Positions 1 through 8,954 of a DNA stretch of 64,000 nucleotides are shown in pieces. Numbering within the stretch: the first letter of the stretch is position 1; each line of letters opens with the position of its first letter. The stretch is from Kutzneria viridogrisea (lineage in GTDB: Bacteria > Actinomycetota > Actinomycetes > Mycobacteriales > Pseudonocardiaceae). The stretch is taken from assembly GCA_014138725.1 (NCBI GenBank), contig JACJID010000001.1, forward strand, positions 62,001 to 126,000, read 5' to 3'. The position numbers and the translations under genes were made by a program. Below the pieces are notes generated by a model. That model made no database searches. It saw only the letters and a program-made list of their open reading frames with translations, and was not told the DNA's origin.

Positions 1-1048
1 CCACGCGGAGGTCTGCTCGCCCGGCGAGCTGGCCACCGCGCTGGACGCGGGCTTCCCCGCCGCCGAGGTGCTCTACACCGGCCCCGGCAAGCGCGACCAG
101 GACGTCACCGAGGCCGTCAAGTCCGGGGTTCGACTGTTCTCGGTGGACAGTCCACACGGGATTGATCAGCTCGATTCGGCCGCCGCCGCACAGGGTGTCA
201 CGGTGCGCAGCCTGGTTCGGGTCAACGACCTGAGCCCGGTGCCCGGCCAGGGCCTGACGATGACCGGGGTGGCCTCGCAGTTCGGTGCCGACGCGGACTG
301 GGTGCTGGCCGAGCCCGAGCGCTTCGGCGCCAGGGACCACGTCCTGCCGGCGGGGTACCACCTCTACATGGGCACCAACCTCACCGAGTCCGACGCACTG
401 CTCGCGCAGTTCCGGCAGTCGGCGAGCACCGCGCGCTGGCTCGCCGAGACCACCGGCACCGCCGTGCAGGTGCTGGACCTGGGCGGCGGCTTCGGTGCCC
501 CGTTCGCCAAGGCGGGCGTGCTGCCCAGGTTCGACGGCCTGGCCGAGCGGATCGCCGACCTGCTGGACGAGACCTTTCCCGGTTGGCGTGCGGGCAGTCC
601 CGTCGTGGCCTTCGAGTCGGGGCGCCACCTCGTCGCCACCAGCGGCACGCTCTACACGCGGGTGCTGGACGTCAAGCGCTCGCACGGCAGGGACGTGCTG
701 GTGCTGGAGTCGGGCATCAACCACCTGGGCGGCATGTCCGGGCTGCGCAGACTGCCGCCGATCACCCCCGACGTGCTGGCCGCCGAGGGCGTTGGCGAGC
801 CGCTGACCGGCGCGATCGTCGCCGGGCCGCTGTGCACCCCGTTGGACACCTGGTCGCACGCGGCGAGCCTGCCCGCGGTGCGCCCCGGCGACCTCGTGTC
901 GGTGCCCAACGTGGGCGCCTACGGGCTGTCCGCCAGCCTGCTGGCCTTCCTCGGCCACCCGGCGCCGGTCGAGGCGGTCCGCGAAGGCGGCCGGATCACC
1001 GACGTGTCCCGCTTGCACCTCCACCGACAAGACCTGAACAGGATGTGA
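1..1048 (+). CDS. Fold-III PLP-dependent decarboxylase (ornithine/DAP decarboxylase-like), 5' partial
   Basis: Reading is open from base 2 to the stop at 1046-1048, so the gene begins upstream of the window; about 348 residues are visible. They match the alanine-racemase-fold decarboxylases: CSPGEL near the start, the glycine loop GGGFG that binds the PLP phosphate, and GPLCTPLD near the C-terminus, the CxxxD element that completes the active site across the dimer. The PLP-binding lysine should lie upstream of the window. Relatives include lysA and ornithine decarboxylases, and also BtrK and VinO, which decarboxylate amino acids bound to a carrier protein. The ACP gene starts 6 bp downstream and a BtrH-like domain lies further along the operon, so I infer a carrier-bound substrate; the amino acid is unknown. 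Family assignment is firm, substrate is inference. Confidence 0.85.
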   Translation, partial: HAEVCSPGELATALDAGFPAAEVLYTGPGKRDQDVTEAVKSGVRLFSVDSPHGIDQLDSAAAAQGVTVRSLVRVNDLSPVPGQGLTMTGVASQFGADADWVLAEPERFGARDHVLPAGYHLYMGTNLTESDALLAQFRQSASTARWLAETTGTAVQVLDLGGGFGAPFAKAGVLPRFDGLAERIADLLDETFPGWRAGSPVVAFESGRHLVATSGTLYTRVLDVKRSHGRDVLVLESGINHLGGMSGLRRLPPITPDVLAAEGVGEPLTGAIVAGPLCTPLDTWSHAASLPAVRPGDLVSVPNVGAYGLSASLLAFLGHPAPVEAVREGGRITDVSRLHLHRQDLNRM

Positions 1049-1054
1049 TCAGCC

Positions 1055-1306
1055 GTGGATGCCAACTTCCCCGCCGTGCTCCAGCCGTTCCTGAAGTACG
1101 CGGGCGGTCAGGAGATCACCGGTGAGTCCCGGTTGCGCGACCTGGGCCTGGACTCGATGCAGTCCATCCAGCTGCTGTTCGCGGTGGAGGACGCCTACCA
1201 CGTGTCCCTGCCCGACGAGCTGCTCACCGACGACACCTTCGCCACCGTGGGCAGCCTCTGGGCGGCCATCGAGTCGGTGCGCCCGGCCGCGCAGGAGGCG
1301 TCGTGA
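1055..1306 (+). CDS. Discrete acyl carrier protein
   Basis: An 83-residue protein that fits a free-standing acyl or peptidyl carrier protein. Serine 34, in the motif LGLDSMQS, is the expected 4'-phosphopantetheine attachment site. The GTG start at 1055 is 6 bp after the decarboxylase stop, and the gene ends inside the start of the next gene (GTGA overlap), so it is translationally coupled on both sides. Its likely job is to carry the amino-acyl substrate that the decarboxylase and the dehydrogenase-like flavoproteins modify, as BtrI or VinL do in their pathways; that role is inferred from context. The phosphopantetheinyl transferase encoded at 3451 is the obvious activating enzyme. Confidence 0.88.
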   Translation: MDANFPAVLQPFLKYAGGQEITGESRLRDLGLDSMQSIQLLFAVEDAYHVSLPDELLTDDTFATVGSLWAAIESVRPAAQEAS

Positions 1307-2439
1307 ACCTGGACGAGCTGTTCGCGGTGACCGCCGAGCACGCCGCGCGCACCGACCGCGAGGCCGCGTTCCCGGTTGAGGCGCTGGATGTCATGCGCGC
1401 CAACGGAATGCTGGGCTTCGTCGTGCCGACCGAGCACGGCGGCGGTGGCGGCTCGGTCACCGAGGTGCTGGACCTGACCCTGCGGCTGGCCCGCGAGGAC
1501 ATGTCCGTGGCGATGATCTTCACCATGCACTGCCAGCAGGCGCTTGCCCTGGTGCGGCACGCCAATCCCGAGCTGGCGGCGCGGGTGCTGCCCCGGCTGG
1601 CCCGCGGTGAGCTGTACCTCGCCTCGGTCACCACCGAGCGGGGCAAGGGCGGCCACCTGCTCAGCTCCGAGTCGGTCGTGCACAGCGACGGCAGCCACCT
1701 CAAGATCGACCGCGACGCGCCGATCGTCACCGGTGGCCCGCACGCCGACGCCTACCTGGTCACGGTGCTCGCCCCGGACGCCACCTCGCCCAGCCAGGTC
1801 TCCCTGGTCTACGCGGAACGGTCCGAAGTGGACGTTGAGGTGCTCGGTGGTTGGCAGCCCCTGGGTATGCGTGCCACCCGCAGCGTGCCGATGCGGCTGA
1901 CCGGCCAGGTCCCGGTGCGCAACCTGGTCGGCGAGCCCGGCGGGTTCCGCGAGATCGTCACCGGCACCTTCGGACCGCTGGCCCACCTGGGTTGGTCGGC
2001 GGCCTGGCTCGGCACGGCGGCCGGTGCGCTGTCCCGCGTGGTGCAGTTCCTGCGCGGCGAGGCCGGCCGCAAGCAGTTCGACACGACCTCCGAGCTGTTG
2101 CTGACCGGCCTCGCCAAGGTGCGTGGTCGGATCGACACCGTGCACTCGTTGCTGCGCAACACATCACGCGTGGTTGAGTCCACTGAGGACCTGACACAAC
2201 CGCCCGTGCAGCTGCTGCTCAACACGCTGAAGATCACCGCCGCCGAGCAGTGCTTCACCGCCGTGGACGAGCTGATCGAGCTGGTAGGCCTGCGGCACGG
2301 CTACCTGACCGGCTCCCCGCTGCGCCTGGAGCAGGCGTTCCGCGACCTGCGCTCGGCCTCGCTCAACTACGGCAACCAGCGGCTGTACCTGGCCAACGGC
2401 ACGTTGTCCCTGCTGGACCAGCAGGTGCGCCTTGTCTGA
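1303..2439 (+). CDS. Acyl-CoA dehydrogenase-like flavoprotein (first of two)
   Basis: A 378-residue protein with the length and overall pattern of the acyl-CoA dehydrogenase superfamily: a helical N-terminal part, a middle beta domain, and a helical C-terminal part from about residue 225 with the typical AWLGTAAGAL segment. I see no YEGT-like motif carrying the usual C-terminal catalytic glutamate, so the enzyme may follow an atypical mechanism or act on a substrate with an already activated C-H bond. Related proteins in secondary metabolism oxidise carrier-protein-bound acyl or amino-acyl groups, for example in methoxymalonyl-ACP and aminomalonyl-ACP formation. The GTG start overlaps the ACP stop by 4 bp, which supports the ACP-bound species as substrate. 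Reaction unknown. Confidence 0.8.
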   Translation: MNLDELFAVTAEHAARTDREAAFPVEALDVMRANGMLGFVVPTEHGGGGGSVTEVLDLTLRLAREDMSVAMIFTMHCQQALALVRHANPELAARVLPRLARGELYLASVTTERGKGGHLLSSESVVHSDGSHLKIDRDAPIVTGGPHADAYLVTVLAPDATSPSQVSLVYAERSEVDVEVLGGWQPLGMRATRSVPMRLTGQVPVRNLVGEPGGFREIVTGTFGPLAHLGWSAAWLGTAAGALSRVVQFLRGEAGRKQFDTTSELLLTGLAKVRGRIDTVHSLLRNTSRVVESTEDLTQPPVQLLLNTLKITAAEQCFTAVDELIELVGLRHGYLTGSPLRLEQAFRDLRSASLNYGNQRLYLANGTLSLLDQQVRLV

Positions 2440-3454
2440 GCAGGCCCGCGAGCTGTGGCGCTCCCTCGGCGAACGGGGCGTGCTGCGCGCCCTGTTCGCC
2501 GAGGGCCCGTCGCGCGAGCAGTTGGGCGGCCTGCTCGCGGAGTTGGACCGCGAGCACCCGGTTGGCGTCGTGCTCTCCGCCTGCGTGCAGCTCGCCACGA
2601 TCCTGCCGATCCTGCGCGGGGAAACGGGTGCCGCCGCCAAGGTGTACGAGTCCGCGCTGTCCGGTGCGGCCGTGCTCGCGCTCGCCGCGACCGACGCCGC
2701 CGCGGCCGGGTCCGACCTGACCTCGTTGGGCACCAAGGCCGAGCTCGCCGAGGACCACCTGGTCCTCACCGGGGCCAAGCGGTGGATCACCAACGCCTGC
2801 ACCGCCGACCACGTGCTGGTGCTCGCCAGGCACCGGCCTGCCGACCACTTCACGAGCTTCCTGTGGGTGCTCGTCCCGGTGACGGCACCCGGTGTGCGCG
2901 TGGAACCGGCCAGTGGCGGGCTGTTCGCCGGGTCCGGGGTCGGCCACCTGGAGTTCGACCAGGTCCGGCTGGACCGCGAGCACGTGGTGGGCGGGGTCGG
3001 CCGGGGCATGGTGTCCTTCGGACGACATGTCACCACCGAACGGCTCGCCGGTGGGCTGTGGGCTGCGGCGATGTGCCGCCGGGTGCTTGCCGACACGCTG
3101 AAGTCCCTGTGCGAGCGGCAGTTGGGCGGAAGTCCCATGTGGACGAACGAGGCGATCCGGCACCGCTTCGCGCGCTGCCTGGTGGAGACCCGCCGCATCG
3201 AGGCGATGTGCGGGCAGGTCGAGCAGTGGTCCCTGCTGGGCAGCATGGTGCTCAAGGTCTCCGTGGCCGAGAGCCTGGACCTGGTGCTCACCGAGTGCGC
3301 GCAGTTGGCCGGTGCCGAGGCGTTCGCCGAGGGCGGGCTCGCCCAGCTGCGGGCGGAGATCGGCATGTTCGGCATCGCGGGCGGTGCTTCCGGCGCGATG
3401 CTCGCGGGCATCGCCGAGCACGCCCACGACCTGTTGGGGCTGCGGGCCGGATGA
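2432..3454 (+). CDS. Acyl-CoA dehydrogenase-like flavoprotein (second of two)
   Basis: A 340-residue acyl-CoA-dehydrogenase-fold protein, somewhat shorter than the usual 380. The superfamily pattern is clear in the middle domain: ALAATDAAAAGSDLTSL for flavin/substrate contacts, then the segment around KRWITNACTADHVLVLAR. The C-terminus reads MFGIAGGASGAM where many members carry a glutamate-containing segment, so the catalytic base is not obvious. It starts at TTG 2432, inside the end of the preceding gene (8 bp overlap), and ends in an ATGA overlap with the phosphopantetheinyl transferase. The two flavoproteins may form a heteromeric pair or catalyse successive steps; I cannot tell which. 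Confidence 0.75.
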   Translation: MSEQARELWRSLGERGVLRALFAEGPSREQLGGLLAELDREHPVGVVLSACVQLATILPILRGETGAAAKVYESALSGAAVLALAATDAAAAGSDLTSLGTKAELAEDHLVLTGAKRWITNACTADHVLVLARHRPADHFTSFLWVLVPVTAPGVRVEPASGGLFAGSGVGHLEFDQVRLDREHVVGGVGRGMVSFGRHVTTERLAGGLWAAAMCRRVLADTLKSLCERQLGGSPMWTNEAIRHRFARCLVETRRIEAMCGQVEQWSLLGSMVLKVSVAESLDLVLTECAQLAGAEAFAEGGLAQLRAEIGMFGIAGGASGAMLAGIAEHAHDLLGLRAG

Positions 3455-4077
3455 GCAGCACCTGGGTCGCCGACACCGTCAAGCTGGCCTTCGCCAGGGT
3501 GACGGAGACCAGTACTCGCCTTGCCACCGAAGAAGACCGCAGGGCAGGGGCGGAACAGGCCGCGTGGCGCCAACGCGAGTACCTGGCCGCCAGGGCCCTG
3601 CTGCGCGGACTGCTCACCGAGCTCGCCGACCTGGCGGCGGCGCGGGCGAGCCTGTCCGCCGACGAGGCCGGTCGCCCGTTCCTGCTTGGGCGGCCGGACC
3701 TCGCCGTCAGTCTGTCCCATGAGGACGGTTGGGTGGCCGCGGCCGTGGCGGTGGGGCAGGGCGCGCGGGTCGGGGTGGACGTGCAGGTGCCGGTGCAGGG
3801 CACGGACCTGTCGCTGATCAACCGCTGTTGCGGCCCCAGGGCGCGTGCCGAGCTTGCGGCCATGCCCGGTGAGCGCCGCGATCACGAGTTCGCCTGGATC
3901 TGGAGCGTGCAGGAGGCATGCGTGAAGGCAGAGGGCACCGGGCTGGCCGGTCGTCCGTGGACGGTCCCCGTCGAGGTCGGCGGCACGGCCGGTCGCTGGG
4001 GCGACTACCACTGGCGCAGCCTGCGCGACAGGGCGCCGATCCCGCTCAGCTGCGCCTACCGGCAGGTGGGCGGATGA
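3451..4077 (+). CDS. 4'-phosphopantetheinyl transferase (Sfp-like)
   Basis: A 208-residue protein that transfers the phosphopantetheine arm of coenzyme A to carrier-protein serines. The two Sfp-family motifs are visible: RVGVDVQ, whose Asp110 binds magnesium, and WSVQEACVKAEGTGL (about residues 151-165), which matches the WxxKEAxxKxxGxGL element with Glu155 and Lys159 in place. The first lysine of the usual KEA is glutamine here. It is coupled to both neighbours by ATGA overlaps. Natural targets are the ACP at 1055 and the PCP inside the protein at 6635. A cluster-linked transferase is common in NRPS operons and suggests the cluster is self-sufficient. Confidence 0.9.
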   Translation: MSSTWVADTVKLAFARVTETSTRLATEEDRRAGAEQAAWRQREYLAARALLRGLLTELADLAAARASLSADEAGRPFLLGRPDLAVSLSHEDGWVAAAVAVGQGARVGVDVQVPVQGTDLSLINRCCGPRARAELAAMPGERRDHEFAWIWSVQEACVKAEGTGLAGRPWTVPVEVGGTAGRWGDYHWRSLRDRAPIPLSCAYRQVGG

Positions 4078-6638
4078 CCGCGGCGCCGCAACCAGAACTG
4101 GCCGGGCTGAGCTGTTACACCGGCAGCCTCGCGGGCTACCTGGACGGTGAGCCGGTCGACGCCGCCGAGTTGCTGGCGAACTCGATCAGGCTGGCCGTGC
4201 GCATCGACCTGCCCGAGGGGGCGCTGGCCTTCTCCCACCACAGGTTCCCGCTCAACCGGCTGCCCAACGGTGATCAGCTGCACTACGCCGCCGAGGCCGA
4301 CCCGCAGCGCGCCCTCGCCGCGATCACCGCCGAGCTGAGCAGGCACGGACGTGTGATCGTGGTGGTGGACAACGCCGAACTGCCCTGGTCGCCCTCCTAC
4401 GGGGTCGGGCCGAGCGCTCCGCACTGGCTGCTGCTGTCCACCAGGGAGGAGGACAAGTGGCACGTGGTGGACCCGTTCAGCGGGCTGCTGCCGGCCGGGG
4501 AACAGCACCCGTTCACCGGCTGGCTGTCCACCGAGTCCTTGCTGGCGGCCCTCGCCCCGCGCGACTGGGCGCCAGAACAGTTGCGCCGCAACGAACTCGC
4601 CTTCGGACTGCCCGTGCCCGTTGCCGGATCGGGGCTGACCTGGCTGGGCCGGGTCCAGGCCACGCGGCAGGCCGAGGACCCGTTGCCCGGCAACTGGCTC
4701 ACCGGCTGCGACCAGGTGCTGCCCTTCCTCATCGGCCACCTGGAGCGGCGCCTGGCCGAGAGCGGTCCGCTGCTGGACGACCTGTGGGCCGCCGCCCAAC
4801 ACCACGTGTTCCGGCACCGCTGGCTCGGTGAGCGCGCGGGCGTGCTCGGTGACCTCGCCGGGGCGGCCCGGCACGAGTCCGCCGCCCAGGCCTGGGCCAG
4901 CCTGCCCAAGGCCCTGCGCTTCGCCGTGGAGTCGGCCTCGCGCGGACGGCCCAGGGCCACGCTCGTGCGCACCACGCTGAACCACCTGCTGGCACTGGAA
5001 ACCCCACCCGCCCCCGCCTACCACGCCGTGTCACACCACACGCCGATCTCCACCCGTGATCCGGAAGGACCTGCCATGCCCACCCGCACCCTCTACGACT
5101 GGTTCCTCAACTCCGCGACGCAGCACCCGGACAACACCGCGATCGAGGTGAGCACCCAGTCGCTGACCTACGCGGAGCTCAGGGCAGCGGTGGAACGCCT
5201 GTCCGGGGCTATGGTGGAGGTGCTGGGCCGCACCCCGACCAGGGTCGGCCTGCTCACCTCGCGCAGCCTCGCCGGGTACGTCGGATACCTTGCCGCGCAA
5301 CGACTCGGCGCCGCCTGCGTACCGCTGAACTCGGCCGCCCCCGCCGTGCGCAACCTGACGATCACCACCGAGGCCGAGCTGGACCTGACCCTGGTGGACG
5401 ACACCTCGGGCGACGGGCTGGCCGAGTACCGGCGCGACTGCGGCATCGCCCTGCTGGACCTGACCGGGGACCGGGTGCGCGAGCTGACCTCGCCCAGCCG
5501 TGAGTACAAGGAGACCGAGGTCGTGCCGCGCGGGGCCGAGGACGTGGCGTACATCATCTTCACCAGCGGCACCACCGGCAAGCCCAAGGGCGTGCCCACC
5601 ACACAGTCCAATGTGGACGCGTTTCTGGCCGAGGTGATCGAGCGCTACACCCTGCTGCCCACCAGCCGGGTCTCGCAGACCTTCGAGATGTCCTTCGACG
5701 GCTCCATCGTGGAGATCTTCGGCACCTGGGGCTCCGGCGGCGCGCTGTGCGTCGCCCAGCACGGGGACGTGTTCACCCCGGTGAAGTTCGTCAAGGCCAA
5801 GCAGTTGACGCACTGGATGTCGGTGCCCTCGCTGATCTCCTTCGCCACCAGGCTGCGCGCGCTGGCCCCGGGCAGCATGCCCACCCTGACCGGCAGCATG
5901 TTCGGCGGCGAGGCGCTGACCATGGAGCAGGCCGAGGCCTGGTCGGCGGCGGCGCCCAGCACGCGGATCCTCAACTGCTACGGGCCCACCGAGACCACGG
6001 TGACCGTCACCGGCTACGAGGTGCCGCTGGACGGCAGCCAGCAGGAGACCTCCAACCGCACGATCCCGATCGGGGACGTGTACCCGCGCATGGAGAGCGT
6101 GCTGCTGGACGCGAACCTGCGCCCGGTGGACGACGGGGAGCTGTGCGTGCGCGGCCCGCAGCGCTTCCCCGGCTACCTGGACCCGGCCGAGAACGCGGGC
6201 CGGTTCGTCTCCTTCGACGGGGTGCAGGGCGAGCTGTTCACCGGCGGCGCCCCGCTGACCGAGAAGCACTGGTACCGCACGGGCGACCGGGTGCGCCGCG
6301 AGCACGGCACGTTGGTCCACTTGGGACGGATCGACGAGCAGGTCAAGGTGCGCGGCAACCGGGTGGAGCTGGGCGAGATCGAGTCGGTGCTGCGCAGGCA
6401 CCCGGCCATCGCCGAGGTCGTGGTGCTCACGATCAGGGGCGCGGACGGGGAGATCGACCTGTACGCGGTCTACACCGGGGGCAAGGTCAGCGACGCGGAG
6501 TTCGCCGGTCTGGTCGAGGGCCTGCCCACCTACATGCACCCGCGCGGCTACCACCACCGCGAGGAGATCCCGCTGACCACGGTCGGCAAGGTGGATCGCA
6601 AGCTGCTCACCGACCAGTTCGTGGCGGTCGCCCGATGA
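4074..6638 (+). CDS. BtrH-like (C39-fold) domain fused to NRPS adenylation domain
   Basis: An 854-residue protein in two parts. Residues 1-330 resemble the BtrH N-terminal/peptidase-C39-like family: a candidate nucleophile Cys14 (LSCYTGSL), His117 (SAPHWLLL) and Asp133 (HVVDPFSG), followed by a helical stretch. BtrH transfers an acyl group from an ACP to an amine in butirosin biosynthesis. Residues 335-854 are a complete adenylation domain: FTSGTTGKPKG (near 496), SFDGSIVEI, NCYGPTETT (near 633), RIDEQVKVRGNRVELGEIE (near 750) and the catalytic lysine in TTVGKVDRK (near 838). It ends right after that core with no carrier domain, so it must load a carrier in trans. The Asp of SFDGS fits alpha-amino-acid activation. 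An in-frame GGAAGGA plus ATG at 5076 could start the adenylation domain alone. The start at 4074 overlaps the previous stop. Adenylation call is firm; the BtrH relation rests on motif spacing. Confidence 0.85.
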   Translation: MTAAPQPELAGLSCYTGSLAGYLDGEPVDAAELLANSIRLAVRIDLPEGALAFSHHRFPLNRLPNGDQLHYAAEADPQRALAAITAELSRHGRVIVVVDNAELPWSPSYGVGPSAPHWLLLSTREEDKWHVVDPFSGLLPAGEQHPFTGWLSTESLLAALAPRDWAPEQLRRNELAFGLPVPVAGSGLTWLGRVQATRQAEDPLPGNWLTGCDQVLPFLIGHLERRLAESGPLLDDLWAAAQHHVFRHRWLGERAGVLGDLAGAARHESAAQAWASLPKALRFAVESASRGRPRATLVRTTLNHLLALETPPAPAYHAVSHHTPISTRDPEGPAMPTRTLYDWFLNSATQHPDNTAIEVSTQSLTYAELRAAVERLSGAMVEVLGRTPTRVGLLTSRSLAGYVGYLAAQRLGAACVPLNSAAPAVRNLTITTEAELDLTLVDDTSGDGLAEYRRDCGIALLDLTGDRVRELTSPSREYKETEVVPRGAEDVAYIIFTSGTTGKPKGVPTTQSNVDAFLAEVIERYTLLPTSRVSQTFEMSFDGSIVEIFGTWGSGGALCVAQHGDVFTPVKFVKAKQLTHWMSVPSLISFATRLRALAPGSMPTLTGSMFGGEALTMEQAEAWSAAAPSTRILNCYGPTETTVTVTGYEVPLDGSQQETSNRTIPIGDVYPRMESVLLDANLRPVDDGELCVRGPQRFPGYLDPAENAGRFVSFDGVQGELFTGGAPLTEKHWYRTGDRVRREHGTLVHLGRIDEQVKVRGNRVELGEIESVLRRHPAIAEVVVLTIRGADGEIDLYAVYTGGKVSDAEFAGLVEGLPTYMHPRGYHHREEIPLTTVGKVDRKLLTDQFVAVAR

Positions 6639-8944
6639 CCGCGGCGACTGCCATGCAGGAGGCCCTCTGGTGGGTGCACCAGCGGGCGAAGAACAAGTCC
6701 GTCTACAACCTCACCTGGCGACTGGGCTGCGACAAGGCCCCGGACCTCGAGGCGCTCGGCCTCGCCTGGCAGGCGGTGGTGGACCGGCACGAGGCGTTGC
6801 GGACCTCGGTGGTGCAGCGCGAGGGCGTGATCGAACTCGTGGTGCGGCCGGAACTAGCCGTGCAGGTGCAGCTGGTCGAGGTGGACGAGGCCACGCCGGA
6901 GCTGCTGAGGCTGATCGCCGAGGAGATCCAGGAGCAGGCGATGCACCTGGACCAGGCCCCGCTGGCGCAGCTCACCGTGGTGCGGGTCGGCGAGGTGCAC
7001 GAACTGCTGCTGACGGTGCACCACGTGGTGCTCGACGGCTGGGCGAACCAGTTGCTGGTCAGCGAGCTGTCCTCGGCCTACGAGGCGGCCTGCCAGGGGC
7101 GCAAGCCGGAGTTCGCGACCGAGGCCGTGCCGTTCAGCGCGTACGCCCAGGAGTGCGCACAGGCCCGCGACGCGGGCAAGTGGCAGGCGAGCCTGGACCA
7201 CTGGCGCAAGACCTTGGACGGCGCGGTGTCCACGACTGTCGCCGCGGACCGGCACAACCTGGCCGGGACCGGGGCTCCGGGCACGACCCTGCGCTACGCG
7301 CTCAGCGACGAGGCGGTGGCCGGGGTCGGCGAGCTGACCAAGGCCACGTTCGCCACGCCCTTCGTGGTCGCGCTGGCGGCTTTGCAGATCGTGTTGGCAC
7401 GCGGCGGTGCGGGGGAGGACGTGGCGCTGGGTGTGGTGGTGGCCAACCGCATGTCCCAGCGCGACCAGGAACTCATGGGTTACACGGCCAACCTGTGCAT
7501 CGCCCGCGCCACGGTGACCGGGGCCGACACGGTGCTGGACGTGGTGGGCCGCGCGCGAGACGCGATGTGGACCATGCTCGCGCACCAGACCGTGCCCTAC
7601 CCGGCGGTGTTCGGGGCGCTGACCGAGTCCGCGCAGGCGATGTTGCGCGATTCGGCCCCGCTGCTGCTGAACTACCTGGGCCCGATCGGCAACGGGCTGT
7701 CCCTCGGTGACGTTCCGATGCAACTGCACCGCTCGCCGAACCGGGCGGCACGCGCGGATATCGCCGTGGCGATGTGGGAAACCCCTGACGGGTTCATGAC
7801 CGAGATCGAGTACAACACCGGCCGTTACGACCGGGAAACCGTGCTGCGGCTCATGGAGGACATCGACACTGTGCTGTCCGCACCCGGCGCGACCGCGGTG
7901 TCCGAACTGGACCTGGGCACGCGCTCGGTCGCGGGCTACGTCGACCACCAGGCCAAGCCGGTGACCACTGGGGCCGCGCTGCCCGAGTCCGCGGCGGCCG
8001 AGCAGGTCTCACGGGTGTGGGAGCAGGTGCTGGGTGAGCCGCCCGCCGAACCCGACGAGGACTTCTTCGCGCAGGGCGGACGTTCGCTCAAGGTGCTGCA
8101 ACTGGCCTCGGCCGTGCGCGAGGAGACCGGTACCGAGCTGGACCTGGTGCGGTGGCTGGCCGAGCCCACCCCGCGGCGGCTCGTGGAGCAGGTCGCCAGC
8201 ACCGCGGGCGGCCAGGACGCCAGCACGCTGGTGGTGCTGCGCGAGAGCGTGGACGGCGGCCCGCACCTGCACCTGCTGCCCGGCGCGGGCGGCGGTCCGC
8301 ACGACTACCGCGCACTGCTGGCGGCCCTGCCCGCGCACTGGCGGGTCACCGCATCCCAGGAGCGGCGCCCGTTCGGGTCGGTGGCCGAGATGGCCGCGGC
8401 CTACCGCGCCGATCTGGACGCCGCCGGGGCCCGGCCCGATCTGCTCGGCGGCTGGTCCATGGGCGGCCAGATCGCGTTCGAGCTGGCCAGGGGCTACCCC
8501 GTGCCGGTCCCGCTCGTGCTGATCGACTCCGCGCCCCCGGTGGGTTACGACTTCGGCGCCGACACCGACTCACTGCGCTTCGAGGCGTTCGCGACCGGGG
8601 CGTTCGGCGGCGGCCTGCCGCGCGTGCGTGGAGGCGACTCACTCCGGGTCGCCGCGCTGGCGGCCTGGCTCGCCGCCGACGGACGGGAGGTGTCGGCCAC
8701 CGTGCTCGCCCAGCAGTGGGCCACCTACCGGCGGCACGCCCAGGCCGTGTCCGACTACGTGCCCAGCGGCGGCGCGCCCGGACCTGCGCTCGTGGTGGCC
8801 GCCGACCTCGTGGACGCCCAGGTCGACCAGTGGGCGGAGCGGGTCGGCTCGGTGCGACGGCTGCGCGTCGCGACCGATCACGCCGGTGTCCTGCGTGGCG
8901 ACCCCGTCCGCGCCGTGGCCGAGGCGATGACCCACCTGCTCTGA
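6635..8944 (+). CDS. NRPS module: condensation - PCP - thioesterase
   Basis: A 769-residue protein. Residues 1-430 are a condensation domain with the active-site motif HHVVLDGW (His129, His130, Asp134). A carrier domain follows near 450-530, with Ser484 in FFAQGGRSLKVLQL; the residue before the serine is arginine where histidine or aspartate is more usual. The C-terminus is a type-I thioesterase with nucleophile Ser608 in GGWSMGGQIAFE and a candidate His749 in ATDHAGVL. There is no adenylation domain, so the upstream stand-alone one must supply it. The protein would condense two building blocks and release the product by hydrolysis or cyclisation. Its start overlaps the preceding stop (ATGA), and it is the last gene of the operon. 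Domain calls are firm, product unknown. Confidence 0.92.
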   Translation: MTAATAMQEALWWVHQRAKNKSVYNLTWRLGCDKAPDLEALGLAWQAVVDRHEALRTSVVQREGVIELVVRPELAVQVQLVEVDEATPELLRLIAEEIQEQAMHLDQAPLAQLTVVRVGEVHELLLTVHHVVLDGWANQLLVSELSSAYEAACQGRKPEFATEAVPFSAYAQECAQARDAGKWQASLDHWRKTLDGAVSTTVAADRHNLAGTGAPGTTLRYALSDEAVAGVGELTKATFATPFVVALAALQIVLARGGAGEDVALGVVVANRMSQRDQELMGYTANLCIARATVTGADTVLDVVGRARDAMWTMLAHQTVPYPAVFGALTESAQAMLRDSAPLLLNYLGPIGNGLSLGDVPMQLHRSPNRAARADIAVAMWETPDGFMTEIEYNTGRYDRETVLRLMEDIDTVLSAPGATAVSELDLGTRSVAGYVDHQAKPVTTGAALPESAAAEQVSRVWEQVLGEPPAEPDEDFFAQGGRSLKVLQLASAVREETGTELDLVRWLAEPTPRRLVEQVASTAGGQDASTLVVLRESVDGGPHLHLLPGAGGGPHDYRALLAALPAHWRVTASQERRPFGSVAEMAAAYRADLDAAGARPDLLGGWSMGGQIAFELARGYPVPVPLVLIDSAPPVGYDFGADTDSLRFEAFATGAFGGGLPRVRGGDSLRVAALAAWLAADGREVSATVLAQQWATYRRHAQAVSDYVPSGGAPGPALVVAADLVDAQVDQWAERVGSVRRLRVATDHAGVLRGDPVRAVAEAMTHLL

Positions 8945-8954
8945 CCACCACCCG

